Below, piece by piece: positions 27,739 through 37,648 of a DNA stretch of 64,000 bases. The DNA is from Nostoc parmelioides FACHB-3921. Lineage in GTDB: Bacteria > Cyanobacteriota > Cyanobacteriia > Cyanobacteriales > Nostocaceae. Where the stretch lies: NCBI RefSeq assembly GCF_014696625.1, contig NZ_JACJQL010000005.1:124001-188000 (forward strand). The letters run 5' to 3'. The stretch's first letter is position 1. Every line of letters starts with the position of its first letter. A program made the translations under genes and the position numbers. The notes below the pieces were generated by a model. That model made no database searches and was not told the origin of the DNA. It saw only the letters and a program-made list of their open reading frames with translations.

Positions 27739-30700
27739 TTATTTATTAATTTTGATTGCTGATTTTTTGATCAATTCCTGAATTTGTGCTGCTACTAGGG
27801 GATGGGAATCTTTTTGTAATTTGGGCAGAAGTTCTAAGAGGACGCGATGTGAAACCACGCTTAAATAAGCGATCGCTGCTTCTCTCACAAAGCCCGTAGG
27901 ATGACGCAAAGCCATCAAAATTTCGTTAATTGTCAAACGAATCCGATTAACCTGGGCAAAATGAAAACAGCAAGCCAAGCACCAATCAGAGAGAAAAGTG
28001 CCTAAAGTCAGCATCTTCCGTAATCTTTCACTAGCTGACAACGGTTGATATTCTGTGAATTCTGCCTCTAAAAGATCATGCAGCTTTTCTTGGTGCGATC
28101 GCTTATCTAAGAGATTTAATAACAATGATTTTCTGGGCAAATTCACTGTATGTTCTAATATTTCCAATCCTCGTGCTAAATTCACCATCGATTCAGACCG
28201 CAAATTAAAAGCTGCCGCCTGCATTTTATCGGGCGAATATAGTAATTTTAATAGTAATAATAAACGTTCCCGAATATCCCATTCCATTTCTGCCAAGGCA
28301 CGTTGGAGTAAATCTGCAACAATCAAAGCTCTGGAATTTGTTTGACTATTATCTAAATTCAATTGTGGTCGTAAGTCTATATAAGCGGCATAAATCTCAC
28401 CCAAAAATCGTAATTCCTGATCAATGAGACTTTCTACCCGACTGTGTTGAAACCTATCTACCAAATTGGTAATTTCTGATTGTTTCTGAATTTTCAACAA
28501 GCTACGCAGAATATGGTATCTGGTAGCACCCCAAGAAGATTCCAACTGCAACCATAAAGTCTCTACAGCTTCTGTAGTAGAAATTTGTCCTATGGTACGC
28601 CAAGCATACATCCTTAAGACTTCTGGTTTATGGGCATTGGTAGCTAGTTGTAATAACATATCCAATGCTTCATTCTCCATTTTGATTAAGGCACGCATGG
28701 CGGTAGCACGGGTTGATTTGTAATAAAGTGCTGTTAGCAGTGAGGAATAGTATTCTTCCATACGTGTTGCCGCAATCATTTCTAAGACAGCACAACGCAC
28801 CCTTAAGGATTCATCCTGTAACAAATTAGGGATATGAATCCGTAACGCCTGTAAATAAACCACTTCTCGGAGGGCTTTGACACCATTCACCCGTTCTCGT
28901 TCCTGCTTATGGGTTAACATCCGGCGTAAAGTCTTGGTTGCGGCTACTTTTTGGATGGGTGTTCCCTGACGCAATAGCAAAGCAGCAGCTGTGGCGCGAG
29001 TTAATGAGTGGTGGCGCTGGTTGAGGTATTCTTCCAGTTGGCTTAAATTGGGGTTGGGGTCAGCTAGCCAAACATAACGTAATGCTAGGGCAAAAACTTC
29101 GGGGTTAACATTGTCTGGATGACGCTCTAACAACCATTTTACTTCCGATACATGGGTGGGATTAGCATCAGCCCCTAGCATCACCTCTAAACTATGTCGT
29201 TGTAAATCTGGCGTTAGCTTAAATAAAATTGGCGAGAGAACATCTGCTGCCCCTTGGGGGTCGATTTGGGCTAATAATTCAATACAAGAGTGTTTATCTG
29301 CGGTGTTGCCTTTTTCTTCTAAAGCTTTGACTACCCCTTGTTTAAAGGCACGCAAACCCACATTAGAGGCACTTAGTTCACCTCTATCGGCACTTAAGAC
29401 TAACAAATCAACATAACGCGATCGCAATAACCATACTACTTTCAAGCAGGCAACGGCTACTACCATTGTTTCACCGATAAACACCCACTTTTGCATTGTT
29501 GCAGGTACGAATAACCCACACACAAACAAGGTAATTACAATGATGATACCAGCCGAACCAGTGGCGATCGCTTCTGCCGTTCCCCCTGATAATGCCTGCA
29601 TCCGGCTACGAATGCGTTCGGGAATTGGTTGATATAGTAACGGCCCGCTACTGATAACGAAGGTATAACGCAGTAGTTCATCAAAGAACTTCAAGCCAAC
29701 TAATCCCCAGAAAAAGGCGAGGGACTTTATACCGGGTAGTAAGTAAAGTACAACAATCATCCCAGGGACAACAAAGCCCACAGCCACAGGCAACAGTGCA
29801 GCAGTAAAGAACACTCCAAAGCGTTCAATGAGGCGGCTGGAAACAAACCACTGAGTCCCTAATTCACACAAGCCAACAATTCCACCAAATATACCTAAAA
29901 AGCCTGCTAGTTCGCGATCGCCCAGGTTGATTTTTAGTTCTTGGAGATATTGAAAATCTACTAATAAGCCAATAATTTGTAACAGACCAACAAAGGCAAA
30001 TAACTGTAAAGTATAACGCTTGAGTGGTGCTTGGATACGCCGATGCCGAGAGGCTTGTTCTTGAGGAATTAGGCGCTGTGGTGCTTCGGGAAAAGAACTG
30101 CGATATTGATAACTTAAATAGCAGAGAATCGCCGAGCCAATCATAATCACTCCACAAGCAATCATAATCACGCGGTTGAGTTTGGCGAACTCCAGCAACC
30201 AAGGCAAACTAAAGCCACTGATTACATCAGCCACTAATAACCCACTACTAATCAGTGGGTAAGTGCGCTTAATTTCTCGAATGTTAAATAATTGGTTGGC
30301 AACAATGGAAGTATTTAAATCATTGACTACATAAAGGGAATCTACCCACAACCGCAGCAAAAACACCACAATGACTGAAAAGTAGGAAAGATGGATTCCC
30401 CAGCGTAATAATACTAACAAGATTAACGGCACGACCATACAAGGTGCGATCGCCACCACCACCCAGCGCAAAGGGAAAATCTTTTGCAACCAAGAATAGA
30501 CAAAAACCAGCGCCATACCCATAACCGCACTGGCAATATACATCCAAGGCAACGGCCCAGCGCCATATTCATCCAAAAATAGTGCTACTGTACTATCCTC
30601 AGCCCATCGCAACCCCACAGATACAGTCGTGTAAAAGGCAAACATCATCCAAGTCCGTTCGCCTTCCTCTGGTCGTAGATTCACCCATTTTAAAAGTTGT

Positions 30701-30747
30701 GCCAGCCAACTTGGATTTGCCGCCAACGAGTAATTTTTCAATTCCAT
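27739..30747 (-). CDS. MFS/nucleotide-translocase-like transporter with HEAT repeats
   Basis: A 1002-residue protein. Residues about 25-445 form about 12 membrane helices resembling the NTP/NDP-exchange (Npt/Tlc-type) branch of the major facilitator superfamily, beginning NLRPEEGERTWMMFAFY. Residues about 470-1000 are cytoplasmic helical HEAT-like repeats (for example LLRQGTPIQKVAATKTL, DESLRVRCAVLEMI, HPTGFVREAAIAYL). Transport of nucleotides is inferred from distant similarity only. The HEAT part probably binds partner proteins. It lies downstream of infC but is separated by a strong hairpin. Confidence 0.8.
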   Translation of the reverse strand: MELKNYSLAANPSWLAQLLKWVNLRPEEGERTWMMFAFYTTVSVGLRWAEDSTVALFLDEYGAGPLPWMYIASAVMGMALVFVYSWLQKIFPLRWVVVAIAPCMVVPLILLVLLRWGIHLSYFSVIVVFLLRLWVDSLYVVNDLNTSIVANQLFNIREIKRTYPLISSGLLVADVISGFSLPWLLEFAKLNRVIMIACGVIMIGSAILCYLSYQYRSSFPEAPQRLIPQEQASRHRRIQAPLKRYTLQLFAFVGLLQIIGLLVDFQYLQELKINLGDRELAGFLGIFGGIVGLCELGTQWFVSSRLIERFGVFFTAALLPVAVGFVVPGMIVVLYLLPGIKSLAFFWGLVGLKFFDELLRYTFVISSGPLLYQPIPERIRSRMQALSGGTAEAIATGSAGIIIVITLFVCGLFVPATMQKWVFIGETMVVAVACLKVVWLLRSRYVDLLVLSADRGELSASNVGLRAFKQGVVKALEEKGNTADKHSCIELLAQIDPQGAADVLSPILFKLTPDLQRHSLEVMLGADANPTHVSEVKWLLERHPDNVNPEVFALALRYVWLADPNPNLSQLEEYLNQRHHSLTRATAAALLLRQGTPIQKVAATKTLRRMLTHKQERERVNGVKALREVVYLQALRIHIPNLLQDESLRVRCAVLEMIAATRMEEYYSSLLTALYYKSTRATAMRALIKMENEALDMLLQLATNAHKPEVLRMYAWRTIGQISTTEAVETLWLQLESSWGATRYHILRSLLKIQKQSEITNLVDRFQHSRVESLIDQELRFLGEIYAAYIDLRPQLNLDNSQTNSRALIVADLLQRALAEMEWDIRERLLLLLKLLYSPDKMQAAAFNLRSESMVNLARGLEILEHTVNLPRKSLLLNLLDKRSHQEKLHDLLEAEFTEYQPLSASERLRKMLTLGTFLSDWCLACCFHFAQVNRIRLTINEILMALRHPTGFVREAAIAYLSVVSHRVLLELLPKLQKDSHPLVAAQIQELIKKSAIKINK

Positions 30748-30853
30748 GTTTTACTTTCTGGTATCTTCTCCGCCCAGTAGGGAGCAATCAATTCAAAATT
30801 CAAAATTAATAATGGCTCCCCAATCCCCAGTCCCCAACCCCCAAAATGGCAAA

Positions 30854-30900
30854 AGTCCTGAACAACTGAGTATTATGTTTCCCACTCAGAGTTCAGGACT
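30854..30900 (-). terminator. Strong hairpin downstream of infC
   Basis: Two stacked stems: AGTCCTGAAC (30854-30863) / GTTCAGGACT (30891-30900) and inner CTGAGT / ACTCAG. On the minus strand TTTTGCC follows. Probable infC terminator, 87 bp after the stop. Confidence 0.75.
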
Positions 30901-30986
30901 ATCAAATTGCAATTAATTTCAACGACGGTGAAGCCGTTTTGATATTTTCAGTGGTGGATTACTTGGTTACAAGAATACTGAGGGTA

Positions 30987-31520
30987 TTACTTCTTAGGCG
31001 AGATGAGCATCATCATATTTCGCCCTTCTTTTTTGGGTGCTTGTTGCACTTCACCAAACGGTTCCAGATCCGTTGCCATTCGCTTCAGTAAATCTTCTGC
31101 TAGGTCACTGTGTTGAATCTCTCGACCCCGGAACATCACAGTTGCTTTGACTTTATCACCATCTTTTAAGAAGCGTTCTGCTTGCTTAACACGGACATTG
31201 TAGTCGTGTTCCTCGATTTTGTAGCGCATCTTCACTTCTTTTACATCAGCCGTGTGCTGTTTCTTCCGAGCTTCCCGCGCCTTCTTTTCCTGCTCGAACT
31301 TGTATTTCCCGTAATCCATAATCCGACACACCGGCGGGTCGGCCTTGTCACTGAGCAGCACTAGATCCAGCTCCTTCTCCTCTGCTAGTTGCAGTGCTTC
31401 CTGTGGAGTTATAATTCCTAGCTGGGAGCCATCAGTGTCAATGACTCGAATTTTTGGGAAGCGAATCCGTTCGTTAATTTGGGGCAGATCGCGAGTTCTT
31501 TTTTTCTCAATCACAGGCAT
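30987..31520 (-). CDS. infC: Translation initiation factor IF-3
   Basis: Binds the 30S subunit and checks start-codon selection. From ATG 31520 the protein is 177 residues and begins [20 protein letters not shown], the usual cyanobacterial N-terminus; the longer frame to 31601 adds 27 unconserved residues. IF3-N (about 12-82) and IF3-C (about 90-175, ending MMMLISPKK) domains are complete. No strong Shine-Dalgarno sequence precedes the ATG. infC is autoregulated through its start codon in some bacteria, but here the start is an ordinary ATG. Confidence 0.95.
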   Translation of the reverse strand: MPVIEKKRTRDLPQINERIRFPKIRVIDTDGSQLGIITPQEALQLAEEKELDLVLLSDKADPPVCRIMDYGKYKFEQEKKAREARKKQHTADVKEVKMRYKIEEHDYNVRVKQAERFLKDGDKVKATVMFRGREIQHSDLAEDLLKRMATDLEPFGEVQQAPKKEGRNMMMLISPKK

Positions 31521-31820
31521 TATGATTTGTGGGAGCTTCTTTGTTAAGTGATGTAATGTGGACTTGATTGCTTTGTTTTGATTGGTCTGCCAAAGCAGCA
31601 CAATACTAAAATAACTGAGAACTTAAAAAGGAGTCTATAGTTTTCTGGTAACTAATCCATAAAATAGTTTATTTGGTTTCTGTATTTGTTATTCTACTCA
31701 CTCTGAGAGAGTTTCTCTGCGATCGTTAATTTAAATCACACAATCTAGAGAATGGTTAACTATTGTAACAATTCTTTTTTAATGGAAAAAATCATAGTTA
31801 TCCCCCACACCCCTTTACCC

Positions 31821-31994
31821 GAATGGTACTAAGATAAGCGCAAATCTTGAATTTATAAGCCTTTCGGGGTGTAAGGGTGTAGGGGGGTAAGGGAAACATC
31901 TCATAATTAAATCAAGATACCTCATACATACTGTTATTCTCATCACCCCTACACCCAGTCACGGCAAGAGCTTTATGTTTTCTTAGTGCCATTC
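31821..31994. repeat. MITE-like element bounded by GAATGGYACTAAG
   Basis: Terminal inverted repeats GAATGGTACTAAG (31821-31833) and CTTAGTGCCATTC (31982-31994), one mismatch, about 174 bp apart. The interior is rich in CCCCTACACCC / GGGTGTAAGGG tracts. It fills most of the infC-hydrolase divergent gap. Confidence 0.65.
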
Positions 31995-32051
31995 CCCTAT
32001 ACCCTTACACCCCCCTTTAAGATAGAAATTAATCACTAAGGAATTGTGACC

Positions 32052-32984
32052 ATGACGGTACACTGGCGGGAACGGGTCGGGAATCAACGAGATTGGGTTT
32101 GGCGGGGGTGGCGGACTCGTTATACTTACATCCGTCCTAGCCAAGGAGACCAGGAAAAAACCCCTCTAATTTTACTGCATGGTTTTGGTGCTTCTATTGG
32201 TCATTGGCGACATAATTTAGAAGTTTTGGGCGAATCTCATACAGTCTATGCGCTGGATATGCTGGGTTTTGGTGGTTCGGAAAAAGCCCCAGCAAATTAC
32301 AGCATCGAACTTTGGGTGGAACAAGTTTACGATTTTTGGCGAGCTTTTATCCGTCAACCGGTGGTATTGATTGGAAATTCTAATGGTTCTTTGATTTCTT
32401 TAGCGGCGGCGGCGGCTCACCCTGATATGGTTAAGGGGATTGTGATGATGAGTTTACCAGATCCATCATTAGAGCAAGAAATGATACCGCCTTTTTTAAG
32501 ACCTGTCGTGAGGACAATCAAAAATATTGTCGCTTCTCCAATACTTTTAAAGCCGGTGTTTTATTTCGTGCGCCGTCCCAGCGTTCTCCGTCGTTGGGCT
32601 GGTCTTGCTTACGCCAATCCCGCAGCCATCACTGATGAGCTGATAGATATTTTAGCCGGGCCTCCCCAGGATAGGGGTTCAGCCCGTGCTTTTAGTGCTT
32701 TGTTTAAAGCGGCGATCGGTGTTAACTTTAGTCCTAGTGTTAAAGCAATATTGCCAACTTTACAAATACCCATGTTACTAATGTGGGGTAACAAAGATAG
32801 ATTTGTTCCACCGATTTTGGCTAACCAATTCGCTCAATACAACGAAAAGTTGCAATTGCTTAACCTAGAGGATGTAGGACATTGTCCCCATGATGAATGT
32901 CCAGAACAGGTAAACCAGGCAATTCTGGCATGGATGGACAAGTCCTTGGGAGATTGCCAAAGTCTAGTTATCTCCCAGAAATGA
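32052..32984 (+). CDS. Alpha/beta-fold hydrolase
   Basis: A 310-residue alpha/beta hydrolase. The oxyanion motif HGFGASIGHW (about 43-52), the nucleophile elbow GNSNGS (serine around residue 112), Asp in MWGNKDRFVPP and the final catalytic His in VGHCPHDECPE form the expected triad. It resembles the plant/cyanobacterial hydrolases related to pheophytinase, but the substrate is unknown. ATG 32052 and GTG 32046 are both possible starts. No signal peptide. Confidence 0.87.
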   Translation: MTVHWRERVGNQRDWVWRGWRTRYTYIRPSQGDQEKTPLILLHGFGASIGHWRHNLEVLGESHTVYALDMLGFGGSEKAPANYSIELWVEQVYDFWRAFIRQPVVLIGNSNGSLISLAAAAAHPDMVKGIVMMSLPDPSLEQEMIPPFLRPVVRTIKNIVASPILLKPVFYFVRRPSVLRRWAGLAYANPAAITDELIDILAGPPQDRGSARAFSALFKAAIGVNFSPSVKAILPTLQIPMLLMWGNKDRFVPPILANQFAQYNEKLQLLNLEDVGHCPHDECPEQVNQAILAWMDKSLGDCQSLVISQK

Positions 32985-33000
32985 CAAAAATTGCCGATTT

Positions 33001-33366
33001 TTAGCCAATTTTTACTTGGTTAGTGTCAACGTTTGTGGCACCATGTACAGATTGCGCCACGGAAATCATTTTATTGAGAATGTCTTGGCTGGGAACTGAA
33101 CCCTTGAGAACAACGGTGCTACCAGTTTGAGCAACCCACAAAGAATTCATATCATCAAGTTGCTGGTCTTGATCAAATGCCAGTGCTACTCGCTTTGCTA
33201 AACCACTTTGGTCATATTCGCCGTTTAACCCTAAACGTTCTGGTGGAATTGATTGGGTAGCCGTAGGTGCATTAGTGGTAGCAGAGGCTTGAGATACTTG
33301 CGGAGTTGGATTTACCTGAGCATTTTGAGGTTTTTCCATGCCAAAAAGTCTTTTTAACCAACTCAT
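33001..33366 (-). CDS. BON-domain-like protein
   Basis: A 121-residue protein. The first 50 residues are low-complexity (Gln, Thr, Pro, Ala) after a basic start MSWLKRLFGMEK. The C-terminal 70 residues look like a BON domain: LAKRVALAFDQDQQLDDMNSLW, TVVLKGSVPSQDILNKMISV, HGATNVDTNQVKI. BON domains bind membranes or hydrophobic ligands. No cleavable signal is clear. It is convergent with the hydrolase gene, ends separated by only 16 bp. Confidence 0.75.
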   Translation of the reverse strand: MSWLKRLFGMEKPQNAQVNPTPQVSQASATTNAPTATQSIPPERLGLNGEYDQSGLAKRVALAFDQDQQLDDMNSLWVAQTGSTVVLKGSVPSQDILNKMISVAQSVHGATNVDTNQVKIG

Positions 33367-33644
33367 AAATGTCTTTCTCCTGATTTCATGGTGACAATAT
33401 TCTCAAGATAAGATTTTGATCAATAATCTACATCTGCCGATCAAAAGATATATTATCCAAATGACTTCTGCTTTTGGAATGATTTAGACATAACTTTTTT
33501 ATAGAACATTTCAGGAATGCAGGGATTAAGTTTAAAATAAAGTATAAGATTTATAACCTATTCACCTAGTAAGCAGTACGTGTAGGGCAGCTGTTAGCTA
33601 ACATTCGGTTTAGTTATATGCTGTCTGAGCCTGTGTTGGCAAAG

Positions 33645-34166
33645 ATGAAACATACTCTTTCGGTTCTGGTAGAAGATGAGGCGGGAGTTCTGTCCCGCAT
33701 TGCTAGTTTATTTGCTCGTCGCGGCTTTAACATAGAAAGCCTGGCTGTTGGTTCGGGAGAAGAGGGCGGAGTTTCCCGCATCACTATGGTTGTACCTGGT
33801 GACGATCGCGTGATTGAACAACTCACCAAACAACTATACAAGCTCGTTAACGTTCTCAAAGTGCAGGATATAACTGAAACTCCTTGTGTGGAAAGAGAAT
33901 TGATGCTCCTGAAGGTGAACGCCACCAGCAGCAACCGTTCAGAAGTCATTGAACTAGCTCAAATTTTCCGGGCGCGAGTAGTCGATGTGGCGGAAGATTC
34001 TTTAACTTTGGAAGTGGTCGGCGACCCTGGTAAGATGGTGGCGATCGTCCAGGTGCTACAAAAGTTTGGTATCAGGGAAATTGCCCGTACTGGTAAAATC
34101 GCTCTGACTCGTGAATCTGGTGTAAATACTGAGTTACTTAAATCCTTAGAAGCGAAGGTTTCTTAA
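33645..34166 (+). CDS. ilvH: Acetolactate synthase small (regulatory) subunit
   Basis: Regulatory subunit of acetohydroxyacid synthase, giving valine feedback control at the first common step of branched-chain amino-acid synthesis. The 173-residue product begins [20 protein letters not shown], an ACT domain; the C-terminal ALS_ss_C region (about 85-165) is complete. I chose ATG 33645 because the family starts there; the upstream ATG 33618 adds nine unconserved residues. The large subunit gene is not in the window, as usual in cyanobacteria. Confidence 0.95.
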   Translation: MKHTLSVLVEDEAGVLSRIASLFARRGFNIESLAVGSGEEGGVSRITMVVPGDDRVIEQLTKQLYKLVNVLKVQDITETPCVERELMLLKVNATSSNRSEVIELAQIFRARVVDVAEDSLTLEVVGDPGKMVAIVQVLQKFGIREIARTGKIALTRESGVNTELLKSLEAKVS

Positions 34167-34181
34167 GTTGTAGTCTCTTAC

Positions 34182-34216
34182 TCCCAGTCTCTGACTGGGA
34201 AATTTCATTTTTTGCT
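34182..34216 (+). terminator. Intrinsic terminator of ilvH
   Basis: Stem TCCCAGTC (34182-34189) / GACTGGGA (34193-34200), 3-nt loop, followed by AATTTCATTTTTTG. It starts 16 bp after the stop codon. Confidence 0.8.
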
Positions 34217-34756
34217 TGCGTAATGCTTGCCGACAGACCATAGGTTATCGCCTTTTATAGATCCGCATATATTGATATTTTTCTTTTTGAGCGCCTAATA
34301 AAAGATGTTGGAATGCTGTTGATGAAAATATTTAACCAGCTTCATATCAATCCGTTATCTGATGTGTATTAGGCAGGTTTCTCAGTAAAACATTACGCTT
34401 TTGAGATTCATAGAATAGATACACATAAAATCATTTATTGAACAATTTGGATAATACTTTATAGTAAATTTAAAAAAAGTCCGTTTTTTATATTAAATAA
34501 GTAGTTTTACTTGTAAAAATCCAATTGTAATATTAGAATCTACTGTGTTTGAATAACAGTAATTATACTAACGCGCCAAAAAAGACAACAAACTCAAAGC
34601 CAAAAACCCAGTTATCGCCTGAATTTTTGAACAAGCAATTACTTTGGGGTTAGCTAGGCATCGGCTATTGGGGATGTACAGTCTTATTTTTTTGCAATCT
34701 TTATCAATTCGCTTGATCACTAGCCAAGTCTATCCTAAATCATTTAGTGAGGGGAA
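34217..34756. other. AT-rich gap before the PEP-CTERM-like gene
   Basis: 540 bp with no gene, RNA or repeat that I can support; presumably holds the promoter of the downstream exported protein. Confidence 0.4.
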
Positions 34757-35710
34757 ATGTTTACTTACAAAAGTATTAGTTTAGGTTTACTTTTAACATT
34801 ATTAGGATCGATAACTTTACCAACTAAAGCATTAGGGCAATTCAGCTATGATGCCAACGAAACAGTAATTGTAGAGACAGATTTTGATAGCACCGACGGC
34901 TGGTCATTGAGGGGAACAAGCATTGATGCTGGTAAGATTTTCGGTAGTTCCGCTTGGGGTACTGCCTCTTATTCTCTAAAAAATCCCGTCAATTTAGATT
35001 TAGGGCCTGTTTCTTTATACTGGAGTGGAATTTTTCCTCGCAACGCTCGTACAGAACCAGAAAAGTATTATGTTGGTTTGCAGTATGCTGATAACTCTCC
35101 TGTATGTTACAACAGTTCAATCAATAGGATTGTCGGTACACCACCCTGTCCAAGCGGTAGTTCAATAGTTGATGAAAATGCTGAACTAAGAGCAGAGATA
35201 AGGCCTTATGATGCTGGCAATTCTGGTAATCGTTATCACCGTCTATATATAGATCCTGATTTTGATCCGGTTAATAACGAATCGCCTGCATCAACACTAT
35301 TAGATAATAAGGATAGAACTAACTCAGTAACAGATTTCCGCTTGAGGGTAAGTAAGGTGAGTTCAACTTCATACGAAGCTTCTCTAGCGTATTGGGATCT
35401 TGCTAGTGCTGCTTGGAAAATTTTTGATCCCAAATCAACATCAAACTCTTCGCCACTTGAAATTCTAGCGTCAAAGTGGATAAATGCTGATAAGTCTGCT
35501 CCAGCAGAAAGTCCTGTAACTTTTGAAGCCATTAATCTTCAATTCCGCAAAGCTTCTACTCGAAACTCAGAAATAACCGCTCTAGCACTAACACAAATTG
35601 TACTACCTTTGCAGCAACCATCTATTACTGTTCCGGAAGGCTATTCTATTATTGGCTTACCGTTGGTTATGGGGTTTGGCATTTTATTAAAACGGCAAAA
35701 GCAGAAATAA
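34757..35710 (+). CDS. Exported protein with degenerate PEP-CTERM tail
   Basis: A 317-residue secreted protein: signal peptide about 1-28 (ends PTKALG), then a beta-rich region (about 35-285) of unknown family. The C-terminus has the three-part layout of PEP-CTERM (VPEGYSIIGLPLVMGFGILL then KRQKQK) but the diagnostic Pro-Glu-Pro is Pro-Glu-Gly. It may be a true exosortase substrate with a variant motif or a decayed one. ATG at 34757 follows GAGGGG. Confidence 0.78.
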   Translation: MFTYKSISLGLLLTLLGSITLPTKALGQFSYDANETVIVETDFDSTDGWSLRGTSIDAGKIFGSSAWGTASYSLKNPVNLDLGPVSLYWSGIFPRNARTEPEKYYVGLQYADNSPVCYNSSINRIVGTPPCPSGSSIVDENAELRAEIRPYDAGNSGNRYHRLYIDPDFDPVNNESPASTLLDNKDRTNSVTDFRLRVSKVSSTSYEASLAYWDLASAAWKIFDPKSTSNSSPLEILASKWINADKSAPAESPVTFEAINLQFRKASTRNSEITALALTQIVLPLQQPSITVPEGYSIIGLPLVMGFGILLKRQKQK

Positions 35711-35818
35711 CAGAGAATAAAATCATCACCTAAAAGATATAAAAACTTGGTAATGGGTAATTGCTAGATTATCTATTACCTTCTTTCTTTTTAGATGTTC
35801 TGTCACTATCAGAAGCTA

Positions 35819-36205
35819 TTAAAGAAAACGGCTGGAATCAAATTTGTCGTTTTTGGGTAAATATTCAGAACAGTTTTTTGCTTCATCTGTGAGTACAATC
35901 GAAGGCTGGACAGCACATTTGAGATAATGATTATTGCAATAATATTGGCAGTTTTTACAAGGTAATTGGTGTAATCCTTTTACTGTAAAAACCATTTTAT
36001 TTTCTATAATGGAACGAATTTTACGTAAAATTATAAAGAAAATCACCCAACTAAAAACTAATCCAACAGGAGTTAAAGAAACGGCTATATCTGGAAAATC
36101 TATACTATTAGTTTGAGCATTTTTTTGTTGGGATTCAGTAATATTAACAACTTGAACGTGATTATTTGCCCTTGTTTTATGTTGATTTATTACCTCAGTG
36201 AACAT
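35819..36205 (-). CDS. Small membrane protein with Cys-rich tail
   Basis: A 128-residue protein of unknown family. One membrane helix (about 46-65, VSLTPVGLVFSWVIFFIIL) separates a polar N-terminus from a tail with CKNCQYYC (about 83-90) and further cysteines near 98 and 111. The cysteine spacing could bind a metal or form disulfides. ATG 36205 is preceded by AAGGTC. It is isolated next to a long AT-rich gap. Confidence 0.6.
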   Translation of the reverse strand: MFTEVINQHKTRANNHVQVVNITESQQKNAQTNSIDFPDIAVSLTPVGLVFSWVIFFIILRKIRSIIENKMVFTVKGLHQLPCKNCQYYCNNHYLKCAVQPSIVLTDEAKNCSEYLPKNDKFDSSRFL

Positions 36206-36761
36206 ATTATTGACCTTATTTATATATTTACTAATTTGAAATTTATTGGTATTGATTTGGTATTTTGAACACTAAAATACTGGTACTTGTATCACATAAC
36301 GTACTCAGTACTAATAAATTCAACATATACTATAAATATTGATTACTATTATAAGTGCGTGTAACATTGCTACCTCAGTGTTTAATTCGATATGATTTTT
36401 TTATGCTTCAATTATATGTTTAACAAAATAAAGTTTTTGCTATCTCTGTCAATAGTTTTGCTTAGTAGCCTGAAAAGTATAACCTTGGATATAGTTTGAA
36501 GACATATTCTCAAAAATATATTTGTGTAGGAATATTAACCATCAAAATTATAGCTATAGGCGCACATCATAAATACTAATATATGCCACCATGAGTATAG
36601 TTAAAAACGATGTAATATGATATTTTCCAGATTAGAAATTATAATTATCTATGCAGCTTCCTGAAAGCTTAAATACTGCTTTTGTCTGTGATTAAAAGAG
36701 AATTTTATCTGTATATTTCGGTAAATTGTTATATTCCTATCTCTATCACAAACATAGTCTA

Positions 36762-36876
36762 ATTACCCTTTAGGTAACGCTCCTCACGTTGCTACTACTA
36801 CGCTAACGCCAACTCCCTACGGTTCCCGTCAGTGTCTCATCAGAGAAGGAAACCCTCCCACAGGACTAGACTCACC
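36762..36876. repeat. Dispersed intergenic repeat, copy 2 (family 4)
   Basis: Diverged copy of 3318-3410: AATTACCCTTTAGGTAACGC, CTACGCTAACGCCA, CTCCCTACGG, ending CTAGACTCACC. It is about 20 bp longer than copy 1 owing to an internal insertion. Confidence 0.75.
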
Positions 36877-37009
36877 TGTTACCTATTACCTATTAGCAGA
36901 TTACTCATCTCTTTGCGAAGAATTTTAAGGGATGTGTTAGCGTAGTCTCTCTTAGGGACAGGATTCTTCCGAATATAGGCTACTATTGCAAATATGCTTC
37001 CAATCACTA

Positions 37010-37118
37010 TTAAGACTCACGCACCCAGTTCGTCTAGTAGTGTAAATGTTTAAAATTCTTACATCCCTACATTCTTCTCCCAATCCTTGATTTTTTTGTT
37101 TTCATGTGTAAGTCATAA
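37010..37118. repeat. MITE-like element, copy 2 (TTAGGACTTAC family)
   Basis: TTAAGACTCACGCACCC at the left, TTTTCATGTGTAAGTCATAA at the right; about 109 bp. The internal region (ATTCTTACATCCCTACA) aligns with copies at 8057-8171 (inverted) and 51374-51475, but is the most diverged. Confidence 0.7.
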
Positions 37119-37648
37119 ATATGTTAAAACAAGTACATAAAAATGGGTAGTGTTAAGAAAAGCAAATAGTTTAAAGCGAATTTTGAGATGTTATATAGAC
37201 TAAGAATTATCGGTCACGGATAAAAATACTGGCTTTAATTGGTAGTAATTAGTGACGGATTCCTGAAGATATAAAATGCAATCAATCTTTATAGCGTTTC
37301 CTAGTGTGCTGAGATAAAAATTTATCTGCTTACGCTGCGGGAAGGCTTGGTCAATATCTGCGTCCATCTGCGTTTAATTATTGTCGTTTGTAATTCACTA
37401 GCCTAAAAAAGGCTATAGATACCTTAACTATAACTAAGTCAGAGAAAAATAAACAGTCTGGTTAGCTTATTTCTCATCTTTTCAATGCAAACTAGACTAA
37501 ATATTAAATATAGACTTTGATATTTAATGTTTTTCCGGTTTATCAGTACTATTGGATGAAAATTGTAAAAACAGTACTCATATCATCAGAAGTTTTAACA
37601 ATAACATCGATGAAATTAAGAGCAATCAAGATTTCGGAGGAGTAGAAT

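Larger units (their letters stand above)
36206..37648. other. 1.4-kb AT-rich intergenic region with two repeats
   Basis: No gene found on either strand. It carries a copy of the family 4 repeat (36762-36876) and a MITE-like element (37010-37118). The rest is AT-rich sequence upstream of the oxidoreductase gene at 37649. It could include an unannotated small RNA. Confidence 0.55.

Noticed and set aside
37556..37580. NtcA-type site GTA-N7-TAC upstream of the CrtISO-like gene
   Set aside because: Spacer is 7 rather than the required 8 bases, and no matching -10 box was placed.
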